A stretch of DNA of 7,936 nucleotides from Actinomycetes bacterium (GTDB lineage Bacteria; Actinomycetota; Actinomycetes; Actinomycetales; Cellulomonadaceae): the NCBI GenBank assembly GCA_023461115.1, contig JAEWOA010000230.1, forward strand, positions 1-7,936, given 5' to 3'. Shown here piece after piece: positions 1 through 5,453 of the stretch. A model generated the notes under the pieces. The model was not told the DNA's origin. It worked only from the letters and a program-made list of their open reading frames with translations, and searched no databases. How positions within the stretch are numbered: the stretch's first letter is position 1; every line of letters begins with the position of its first letter. The position numbers and the translations under genes are program-made.

Positions 1-703
1 ACGCCGCACGGCGACGAGCCGCGTGCCAGCCGAGGCCGCCTGCCACGACGAGCGCGACGACGACGCCGACGACGAGTCCGCCGGGAGGCCCACTGCCCTC
101 GTCGAGTCCGGCGGCCGCGCTCGTGGGCGCCGCGCCGGGGCTGTCCGCTGCCGGGCTTGCGGCGGGGCTGGCGGCGGCGGTCGGCTCGGTGGACGGCGCG
201 ATGGTCGGCTCGGTGGTCGGCTCGATAGTCGGCGGGGCGGCGACGCCCGCGGCGGCGAACGTGAAGCCGCCGGAGATCGGGTGGCCGTCCGAGGACGTGA
301 CGCGCCACGCGACGGTGTAGGTCCCGGCGGGCAGGCCGTCGACGGCGAGCGGCTGGATCACGTCGGTCCCGGCCAGGACCGGCTCGCCCGCCACGGCCGA
401 CGTCCCGTCCGGGGCCGTCACCGCGACGACGAGGCCGAGCTGAGCGGGCGGCTGGGTGAACGAGAGGCGCACGTGGTCGGGCGGGACCGGGACGGTGGCG
501 CCGTTCGCGGGCTGCGTGGCCGTGACGTCGTCGTGCGCGGAGGCGGGCTGCGCGGTGAGGAGCACCGCCGCGAGAACCGTGACGACGAGCGCGGCGGCCG
601 CGGCGGCCCGCGAGCGCGCGGCGGCTGGTCGGGCCTCTCGTCGGGCGCGTCGTCGGGCGGTCGGCGCCGGTCGGGTCAAGAGCACGCCTACAGAATCGCG
701 CAT
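1..703 (-). CDS. copC: CopC-family copper-binding protein, membrane-anchored (partial at left edge)
   Basis: Periplasmic-type copper-binding protein of the CopC/YobA family, which binds Cu(II) outside the membrane. The reading frame runs from ATG at 703 to the edge with 234 codons and one base (T) left over, so it probably stops at or just after the edge. Residues 1-56 are a long signal peptide: Arg-rich n-region, Ala/Val/Leu core at about 33-50, and cleavage predicted after ASA. This leaves His57 as the mature N-terminus, which in CopC proteins is a Cu(II) ligand. The beta-sandwich domain spans about 57-150 and carries the family motif SSDGHPISGGF; Asp139 and His141 are the likely remaining Cu(II) ligands. 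Next come four TxEP-like repeats (159-174), an Ala/Ser/Pro linker, a hydrophobic helix (GLVVGVVVALVVAGG) and an Arg-rich end, so a membrane anchor facing outward. No fused CopD domain is seen. No clear Shine-Dalgarno precedes the ATG; GTG at 685 is an alternative start. The family assignment is firm and the start moderately so. Confidence 0.88.
   Translation of the reverse strand, partial: MRDSVGVLLTRPAPTARRRARREARPAAARSRAAAAAALVVTVLAAVLLTAQPASAHDDVTATQPANGATVPVPPDHVRLSFTQPPAQLGLVVAVTAPDGTSAVAGEPVLAGTDVIQPLAVDGLPAGTYTVAWRVTSSDGHPISGGFTFAAAGVAAPPTIEPTTEPTIAPSTEPTAAASPAASPAADSPGAAPTSAAAGLDEGSGPPGGLVVGVVVALVVAGGLGWHAARRRAA
182..229 (-). repeat. 12-bp tandem repeat encoding TxEP units in copC linker
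   Basis: Four consecutive 12-bp units encode TIEP, TTEP, TIAP and STEP (residues 159-174 of the CopC protein). On the plus strand the units resemble GTCGGCTCGGTG, with a few substitutions. They lengthen the Thr/Pro linker between the copper domain and the membrane helix. Copy number could vary between strains. Confidence 0.7.
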
Positions 704-720
704 GACCGTGTCGGTGGGGC

Positions 721-750
721 ACGTTACGGTGCGCGAAGTGGCCGGGAACA
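721..750 (-). promoter_or_regulatory. candidate promoter for copC
   Basis: Reading the minus strand, TAACGT (726-721) fits the actinobacterial -10 pattern TAnnnT. A poor -35 candidate, TGTTCC (750-745), lies 18 nt upstream. Transcription would begin about 10 nt before the ATG at 703, giving a very short leader, which would agree with the lack of a Shine-Dalgarno there. The call rests on the -10 match only. Confidence 0.27.
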
Positions 751-846
751 CATCCGGCGAATCGGTTTGTTGCCCACATCACAGGGGTCCCCGCTGGCGC
801 GTCTTGGGCGCGGTCGCCGGCTCATGTCCGTTCCGTCGTCTGTCCC

Positions 847-852
847 AGGAGG
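847..852 (+). promoter_or_regulatory. ribosome binding site deciding the GTG start of the MFS gene
   Basis: A perfect AGGAGG lies 4 nt before the GTG at 857. The in-frame ATG at 824 has no comparable site, and the frame upstream of it is only the antisense of copC and its leader. This supports GTG 857 as the start. Confidence 0.7.
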
Positions 853-856
853 CCGC

Positions 857-2716
857 GTGTCGCGTTCCACCGCTGTCGAGGAGTCCACGCCCGGCGCCGG
901 GCCACGTTCGGCGGCGGCCTCGTACACCGCGCCGACGCACCGGGAGATCGTGACGATCCTCGGCGGCCTGATGATCGGCATGTTCCTGGCGGCGCTGGAC
1001 CAGACGATCGTCGCGACGTCCATCCGGACGATCGGCGACGACCTCAACGGGCTCTCGCTGCAGGCCTGGGTCACCACCGCCTACCTGCTGACCTCGACGA
1101 TCAGCACCCCGTTGTACGGCAAGCTCTCCGACGTCTACGGCCGCAAGCCGTTCTACCTGCTGGCGATCGGGTTGTTCGTGCTCGGCTCGCTGCTGTCCGG
1201 GACGGCCGGGTCCATGTACGAGCTGGCGCTGTGGCGCGGCGTCCAGGGGTTGGGCGCCGGTGGCCTGATGGCGCTGGCGATCACGATCCTCGGGGACCTC
1301 GTCGCCCCGCGCGAGCGCGCGCGGTACCAGGCGTACTTCCTGGCGGTCTTCGGCACGTCGTCGGTGCTGGGGCCGGTGATCGGCGGGTTCTTCGCGGGCG
1401 CCGACACGCTGCTCGGCATCGACGGGTGGCGGTGGGTGTTCCTCATCAACGTGCCGCTCGGGATCGTCGGCATCCTGGTGATCAGCCGCGTGCTGCACCT
1501 GCCGCCGCTGCGCCGCGTGGAGCACCGCATCGACTGGCCGGGCGCGGTGGCGCTGGTCGTGGCGCTGGTGCCGCTGCTGGTGGTCGCCGAGCAGGGGCGC
1601 ACGTGGGGCTGGGACTCGGCCAAGGCGCTGGGCTGCTACGGCATCGGGGTCGTCGGCCTGCTGCTGTTCCTGGCCGCCGAGCGCCGCGCCGGGACGGACG
1701 CGATCCTCCCGCTGGGCATGTTCCGCAACCGCACGTTCGCGGTGGGCGCGGGAGCCAACACGGTGATCGGCCTCGGCATGTTCGGCGGGCTCGCGACGCT
1801 CCCGCTGTACCTGCAGATCGTCAAGGGCCAGACGCCCACCGAGGCGGGGCTGACGCTCATCCCGTTCACGGTCGGGATCATGAGCGGCTCGATCATCGCG
1901 GGCCAGACGACGTCCCGCACCGGCCGGTACAAGGTGTTCCCGGTCGCCGGGACCGCGCTGATGACCGTGGGCGCGCTGCTGTTCTCGACGATCGGCGTGG
2001 ACACCCCGCTGTGGCGGCTGTTCGCGTTCTCGATGGTGTTCGGGCTCGGCCTCGGCTTCACCATGCAGCCCCTGGTGCTCGCGGTGCAGAACGCGGTCCC
2101 GGTGCAGGACATGGGCGTGGCCACGTCGTCGTCGCTGTTCTTCCGGCAGATGGGCGGGACGCTCGGCACGGCCGTGTTCCTGTCGATCCTGTTCTCCACG
2201 GTCCGCGGGTTCGTCGCGGACGCGTTCGAGCGAGCGTCCCGGACCGCCGAGTTCCAGCACGCGCTGCGAGATCCCGCGGTCCTGGCCGACAAGGCCAACC
2301 AACCCGTGCTGGACGCCCTGCACGGTGGCGGGGCGCCGAGCCTCGAGAACGACTCGTCGTTCATCTCCGCGCTCGACCCGCGGCTCGCCCGGCCGATCCT
2401 CGACGGCTTCGCGCAGTCGATCGACCTGGTGCTGCTGATCACCGTGTTCATCATGGTGCTGGGCGTCGCGCTCACCCTGGTGCTTCCCGAGCTGCCGTTG
2501 CGCGACGTCTCCGGCATCCAGGGGCGGCTCGACGAGGAAGCCGCCGCCGAGGGACGGCTCGCCGGCTCAGACGAGGGCCCCGCCACCACGGGGATCACGC
2601 CTGGAGCGGTCGTCGCCGCGGTGAACGCCGACAGCGACGCCGCGCGCCGCCGAGAACGCGAGGCCGAGCCCACCGATGGCGACGACCCCGAACCGCGATC
2701 CCCAGGACAGGCATAG
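857..2716 (+). CDS. MFS drug:H+ antiporter, DHA2 (EmrB/QacA) type, 14 TM
   Basis: Inner-membrane efflux pump that would exchange a small, probably hydrophobic or cationic compound for protons; the substrate cannot be read from sequence. The protein is 619 aa from GTG 857, and a consensus AGGAGG sets this start. TM1 carries the DHA2 motif LDQTIVATSIRTIGDDL with Asp48; the usual ALP triplet is replaced by SIR. Motif A between TM2 and TM3 is GKLSDVYGRK (88-97), and the motif C-like GPVIGGFF follows in TM5. Hydrophobic segments add up to about 14 helices. A large hydrophilic loop of roughly 80 residues precedes TM14, and a charged cytoplasmic tail (about 546-619) rich in Glu, Asp and Arg follows it. 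It is divergent from copC (153-bp gap), and the Rieske gene begins 55 bp after its stop. No TetR- or MarR-type regulator, often next to such pumps, lies in the window. Family is certain; drug resistance as the role is inferred. Confidence 0.9.
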   Translation: MSRSTAVEESTPGAGPRSAAASYTAPTHREIVTILGGLMIGMFLAALDQTIVATSIRTIGDDLNGLSLQAWVTTAYLLTSTISTPLYGKLSDVYGRKPFYLLAIGLFVLGSLLSGTAGSMYELALWRGVQGLGAGGLMALAITILGDLVAPRERARYQAYFLAVFGTSSVLGPVIGGFFAGADTLLGIDGWRWVFLINVPLGIVGILVISRVLHLPPLRRVEHRIDWPGAVALVVALVPLLVVAEQGRTWGWDSAKALGCYGIGVVGLLLFLAAERRAGTDAILPLGMFRNRTFAVGAGANTVIGLGMFGGLATLPLYLQIVKGQTPTEAGLTLIPFTVGIMSGSIIAGQTTSRTGRYKVFPVAGTALMTVGALLFSTIGVDTPLWRLFAFSMVFGLGLGFTMQPLVLAVQNAVPVQDMGVATSSSLFFRQMGGTLGTAVFLSILFSTVRGFVADAFERASRTAEFQHALRDPAVLADKANQPVLDALHGGGAPSLENDSSFISALDPRLARPILDGFAQSIDLVLLITVFIMVLGVALTLVLPELPLRDVSGIQGRLDEEAAAEGRLAGSDEGPATTGITPGAVVAAVNADSDAARRREREAEPTDGDDPEPRSPGQA

Positions 2717-2732
2717 ACAGCCTCGGTAGCGT
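2704..2732 (+). promoter_or_regulatory. candidate promoter for the Rieske/membrane-protein unit
   Basis: AGGACA (2704-2709, sharing GACA with the -35 consensus) and TAGCGT (2727-2732, matching TAnnnT) are separated by 17 nt. The start would lie about 30 nt before the Rieske ATG at 2772. The -35 overlaps the last codons of the MFS gene, so read-through from that gene remains possible. Confidence 0.35.
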
Positions 2733-2771
2733 GCGCCACACGAAGCCGGACCGACCCGCCCGGAGGACCCC

Positions 2772-3269
2772 ATGACCGAGTTGCTCAACGCGGAGCCGCT
2801 CACGGCCCTCGAGCCCAAGCCCGGGGGCGCCGAACGCCCAGGCCTCGACCGGCGGCAGGTGCTGCGAGGCGCCGGCGTCGCAGGCCTCGGCCTCGCGACG
2901 GTCGCAGTCGTCGCCGCCTGCTCAGGCGGGTCGTCGCCCGACGACGACACGCGGGCGGCCAACGCCGGCCCGGACGGCTCGCTCGCCAAGGTCGACGACA
3001 TACCCGTCGGCGGCGCGCTGTCCGCCAAGGACGCGCAAGGCAACCCGATCCTGCTGGTCCAGGCCACGGCCGGGCAGGTCACCGCGCTGTCCGCGGTCTG
3101 CACGCACCAGGGCTGCACGGTCCTGCCCGGTGACGGCGAGCTCGACTGCCCGTGCCACAACTCCCGGTTCGACCTCACGGGCAAGGTGATCGGAGGCCCC
3201 GCGCCGGAACCACTCAAGGCCGTCGGTGTGCGCGTCGAGGACGGCGCCGTGTTCGCGGGAGGGGCCTGA
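2772..3269 (+). CDS. Exported Rieske [2Fe-2S] protein with Tat signal and lipobox
   Basis: Small electron-transfer protein of 165 aa with a single Rieske domain. The N-terminus carries a twin-arginine export motif (DRRQVLRG, 26-33), as expected for a protein folded around its cluster before export. A hydrophobic stretch (34-49) ends in VAAC, a lipobox with Cys50 as lipidation site, so the mature protein probably sits as a lipoprotein on the outer face of the membrane. A Ser/Gly/Asp-rich spacer (51-70) leads to the Rieske fold (about 72-162). Box I is CTHQGC and box II is CPCHNSRFD. Cys110, His112, Cys126 and His129 are the predicted cluster ligands; Cys115 and Cys128 would form the disulfide typical of high-potential Rieske proteins. 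The ATG follows GGAGGA by 4 nt. This is not the cytochrome bc1 subunit QcrA, which in actinobacteria is larger with several membrane helices and sits beside qcrB/qcrC. Its redox partner is unknown. Confidence 0.9.
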   Translation: MTELLNAEPLTALEPKPGGAERPGLDRRQVLRGAGVAGLGLATVAVVAACSGGSSPDDDTRAANAGPDGSLAKVDDIPVGGALSAKDAQGNPILLVQATAGQVTALSAVCTHQGCTVLPGDGELDCPCHNSRFDLTGKVIGGPAPEPLKAVGVRVEDGAVFAGGA

Positions 3270-3271
3270 TC

Positions 3272-3670
3272 ATGGGGCCCATCGAGCGTCCGATGGCGTG
3301 GGGATGGCGGGTCGTCGTCGCACTGGCGGTCGCGGTGTCCGCGGTGGTCCACCTCTACCTGGTGATCTGGCAGGACTACGGCGGCGGCACCGGCAACTGG
3401 CTGCGCTGGGCGTTCCTCGCGCAGGGCATCGGCGGGCTCGTCGTCGCCGCGCTCGTGCTGCTGTGGCGCAGCGCGCTGCCGCTCCTGGCCGCGGTCGCGT
3501 ACGGCGCCGCGACGCTGGGCGGCTTCCTCGTCGCGACGACCCCCGGCGGGCTGTTCGGGGTCCGCTCCGTGTGGGGCGGCTGGCCCGAGTGGGTCTCCGC
3601 GGCCACCGAGGTGGTCGCGATCGTGGGCGGCGTGCTGGCCCTAGCGGCGGAACGCAGGCCGCGAGCCTAG
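3272..3670 (+). CDS. Small four-helix integral membrane protein, unknown function, coupled to the Rieske gene
   Basis: Not a family recognised here. The protein is 132 aa from ATG 3272, with GGAGGGG (3258-3264) as ribosome site inside the end of the Rieske gene. Only 2 nt separate the Rieske stop from this start, so the two are almost certainly translated together. Four hydrophobic segments are visible at about 13-33, 46-65, 69-89 and 108-126. The first contains His27 (SAVVHLYLVIW), a histidine buried in a helix. An aromatic stretch (WQDYGGGTGNWLRW) joins helices 1 and 2, and a Gly/Trp-rich loop (VRSVWGGWPEW) joins 3 and 4. No CXXC or second helix histidine is seen, so bis-His heme binding within one subunit is unlikely. 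Given its neighbour, a role as membrane partner or electron acceptor/donor for the Rieske lipoprotein is the natural guess, but that is inference from position only. The longer frame starting at 3152 is rejected because it overlaps the Rieske box II. Confidence 0.8.
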   Translation: MGPIERPMAWGWRVVVALAVAVSAVVHLYLVIWQDYGGGTGNWLRWAFLAQGIGGLVVAALVLLWRSALPLLAAVAYGAATLGGFLVATTPGGLFGVRSVWGGWPEWVSAATEVVAIVGGVLALAAERRPRA

Positions 3671-3676
3671 GGAGGC

Positions 3677-3709
3677 GCCCCCCGGCCGGCGCGCTCGTCG
3701 GCCAGGGGC
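3677..3709. terminator. candidate bidirectional terminator hairpin in the convergent gap
   Basis: In the 43-nt gap between convergent genes, GCCCC (3677-3681) and GGCCG (3684-3688) pair with CGGCC (3699-3703) and GGGGC (3705-3709). This gives ten G-C pairs interrupted by a small internal mismatch, with a 10-nt loop. There is no T-tract on either side, so it is not a canonical intrinsic terminator; T-less hairpins are common in high-GC actinobacteria. It ends 4 nt before the bkdC stop codon. Confidence 0.42.
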
Positions 3710-3713
3710 CCGA

Positions 3714-5366
3714 TCAGCCCCAGACCAGCCCGCGCGCCGGGTCGGCCAACACCGCGGCGACGTCCGCCAGCACCCGGGAGCCGAGCTCGCCGTCCACCAA
3801 GCGGTGGTCGAAGCTCAACGCGAGCTGCGTGACGTGCCGGACCTTGATCTTCCCCTTGTGCACCCACGGCTGCTCCCGGATGGCGCCGAACGCGAGGATC
3901 GCCGCCTCCCCCGGGTTCAAGATCGGGGTTCCGGTGTCGATTCCGAACACCCCGACATTGGTGATCGTGATGGTGCCGTCGGCCATCTCGGTGGGCGACG
4001 TGCGGCCCGCGCGCGCGGTGCCGGTGAGGTCGGCGAGCGCCAGGGCCAGGTCCCGCAGCCCGAGGCGGTGCGCGTCCTTGACGTTCGGGACGACGAGCCC
4101 GCGCGGTGTCGCCGCGGCGATCCCCAGGTTCACGTAGTGCTTGTAGACGATCTCCTGCGCCTCGTCGTCCCAGCTCGCGTTGATCTCGGGGTGGCGGCGC
4201 ACCGCCAGGAGCAGCGCCTTCGCGGCGATGAGCAGCGGGGTGACGCGCACGTCGGTGAACTCACGGTCGGCCCGCAGGCGCTCCACCAGCTTCATGGTCT
4301 GCGTGACGTCCACCGTGTGGAACACCGTGACGTGCGGCGCGGTGAACGCGCTGGCCACCATGGCTTCCGCGGTGCGCTTGCGCACCGACTTCACCGGGAC
4401 CCTCGTCTGCCGCCCGTCCGAGGACACCATGCCGGACGCGAGCCACGGCTTGTCGTCGCCCGGGTAGGTGGCGAGCGTGCGGGCCTCGGCCTGCGCCGAG
4501 TGCGCGAGCACGTCCTCCCGCGTGACGATCCCGCCGGGCCCGGTGGGGCTGACGGAGTCCAGGTCGACGCCGAGCTCGCGCGCGAGCTTGCGCACCGGCG
4601 GCTTGGCGAGCGCGTGGCCCGCCCGCGGCTCGTCGCTCGGCCCACCCGTGGGCGCACCCGCGGCCTCCGCCGCGGTCTCAGCCGCGGTCTCCGCCGCGCG
4701 TGCTCGGCGGGACACCCCCTCGTCGGCCAAGCCGTACCCGACGAGCACGGCCTCGCGGACGTTGTCCGCGACCTCCTGCGCCAGGCCTTCTTCCTCGTGC
4801 GTCGACGTGGTCGCATCGCGCGGGCCCGACGACGCGAGCCCCGCCTTCACCCGCTTGGGCGCCGGGCCGGCCAGGCCCGAGCTGGCCCGGCTGTCGTCGG
4901 GGCGCTTGGGCGTGTCCTTGGCGAGGCCCGCGGCGGCCTGCTTGGCGCCCGCGTCCGTCTTGAGTCCGGCGGCCTTCGCGGACGCGACCTCGTCGGCCCC
5001 GCCCGGCTCGACTCCGTGGTGCCGCTCGGCGCCGCCGACCCGGTGCACCGAGCCCGTCGTCGCGGGCGGCTCGTCGCCGGCATCCTCGCCCGCCGGCGCG
5101 TCACCCGCGGGCGCGCCCTCGGGGTCGGTGTCGATCTCGATGATCGGCGTTCCCACCTCGACCGTCGTGCCGGGCGCGACCAGCAGCCTCGTCACGACCC
5201 CGGCCCACGGGCTCGGCAGGTCCACCAGCGACTTCGCCGTCTCGATCTCGACGATCGTCTGGTTCACCTCGACGCGGTCCCCGACTGCCACCTGCCACGC
5301 GACGATCTCGGCTTCGGTGAGGCCCTCACCCGCATCGGGGAGCGGGAACTGCTGGAACGTCGGCAC
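3714..5366 (-). CDS. bkdC: Dihydrolipoyl acyltransferase E2 of a 2-oxoacid (probably branched-chain) dehydrogenase complex
   Basis: E2 core enzyme of 550 aa. It takes the acyl group made by E1 onto a lipoyl arm and transfers it to CoA. Domains: one lipoyl domain (1-80) with lipoyl-accepting Lys45 in IETAKSLVDL; a very long linker (81-255); the peripheral subunit-binding domain (about 256-288, PPVRKLARELGVDLDSV then GPGGIVTREDVL) that docks E1/E3; and the catalytic acyltransferase domain (about 310-550). The active-site motif is SFDHRLVDG with His521 and Asp525. The linker holds an Ala/Gly/Lys-rich stretch with repeated GL dipeptides (134, 147, 164, 176), an AVLVGYGL segment (206-213) that to my recollection recurs in actinobacterial E2 proteins, and an ETAAETAAEAA repeat. 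The start is GTG at 5366 with AGGAGA 5 nt upstream. It is the last gene of the operon, 87 nt after E1beta. Annotation as pyruvate dehydrogenase E2 (pdhC) is the alternative; E2 sequence alone does not decide the substrate. Confidence 0.85.
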   Translation of the reverse strand: MPTFQQFPLPDAGEGLTEAEIVAWQVAVGDRVEVNQTIVEIETAKSLVDLPSPWAGVVTRLLVAPGTTVEVGTPIIEIDTDPEGAPAGDAPAGEDAGDEPPATTGSVHRVGGAERHHGVEPGGADEVASAKAAGLKTDAGAKQAAAGLAKDTPKRPDDSRASSGLAGPAPKRVKAGLASSGPRDATTSTHEEEGLAQEVADNVREAVLVGYGLADEGVSRRARAAETAAETAAEAAGAPTGGPSDEPRAGHALAKPPVRKLARELGVDLDSVSPTGPGGIVTREDVLAHSAQAEARTLATYPGDDKPWLASGMVSSDGRQTRVPVKSVRKRTAEAMVASAFTAPHVTVFHTVDVTQTMKLVERLRADREFTDVRVTPLLIAAKALLLAVRRHPEINASWDDEAQEIVYKHYVNLGIAAATPRGLVVPNVKDAHRLGLRDLALALADLTGTARAGRTSPTEMADGTITITNVGVFGIDTGTPILNPGEAAILAFGAIREQPWVHKGKIKVRHVTQLALSFDHRLVDGELGSRVLADVAAVLADPARGLVWG

Positions 5367-5371
5367 CTGGG

Positions 5372-5377
5372 TCTCCT
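5372..5377 (-). promoter_or_regulatory. ribosome binding site supporting the GTG start of E2
   Basis: On the minus strand AGGAGA stands 5 nt before the GTG at 5366. The protein begins directly with the lipoyl-domain sequence PTFQQFPLPDAGEGL, as expected for E2, so this GTG is the real start. Confidence 0.75.
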
Positions 5378-5410
5378 GTGGCTTGCCGGTCGTCGGGACG
5401 TCGTCGTAAG

Positions 5411-5431
5411 CCTGCCACTGGGCGTGGCAGG
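5411..5431 (-). other. perfect 8-bp hairpin between E1beta and E2
   Basis: On the minus strand CCTGCCAC and GTGGCAGG are exact complements around a 5-nt loop (GCCCA). It lies 22 nt after the E1beta stop and 44 nt before the E2 start, in the only untranslated gap of the operon. It has no T-tract, so a role in mRNA stability or partial attenuation between the E1 and E2 cistrons is more plausible than full termination. Function is inferred. Confidence 0.5.
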
Positions 5432-5453
5432 GGGCCGCCTGGATGCGGGCGGG

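Noticed and set aside
719..732. Possible operator GCAC-N6-GTGC between copC and the MFS gene
   Set aside because: Only 4-bp arms, with a non-symmetric centre; too weak to call beyond the -10 candidate that overlaps it.
23..856. Plus-strand open frame running in phase into the MFS gene, which would make an 897-residue protein
   Set aside because: It is the antisense of copC and its leader. The translation is Arg/Gly-rich without family resemblance, and a consensus ribosome site supports a start at 857.
779..2323. Long minus-strand open frame opposite the MFS gene
   Set aside because: The translation is rich in Arg, Gln, His, Asp and Pro, typical of antisense high-GC coding sequence. The plus frame has clear MFS motifs.
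2717..2771. Terminator between the MFS gene and the Rieske gene
   Set aside because: Only a 4-bp stem (CGTG/CACG) is possible and there is no T-run; no supportable terminator.
1231..2775. Plus-strand open frame in another phase of the MFS gene, reaching the start of the Rieske gene
   Set aside because: Arg/Ala/Pro-rich out-of-phase translation with no membrane helices. It is a shadow, not a frameshift or programmed overlap.
2772..3269. Rieske protein as the cytochrome bc1 subunit QcrA
   Set aside because: Too short, a single lipidated N-terminal segment rather than several membrane helices, and no qcrB/qcrC neighbours.
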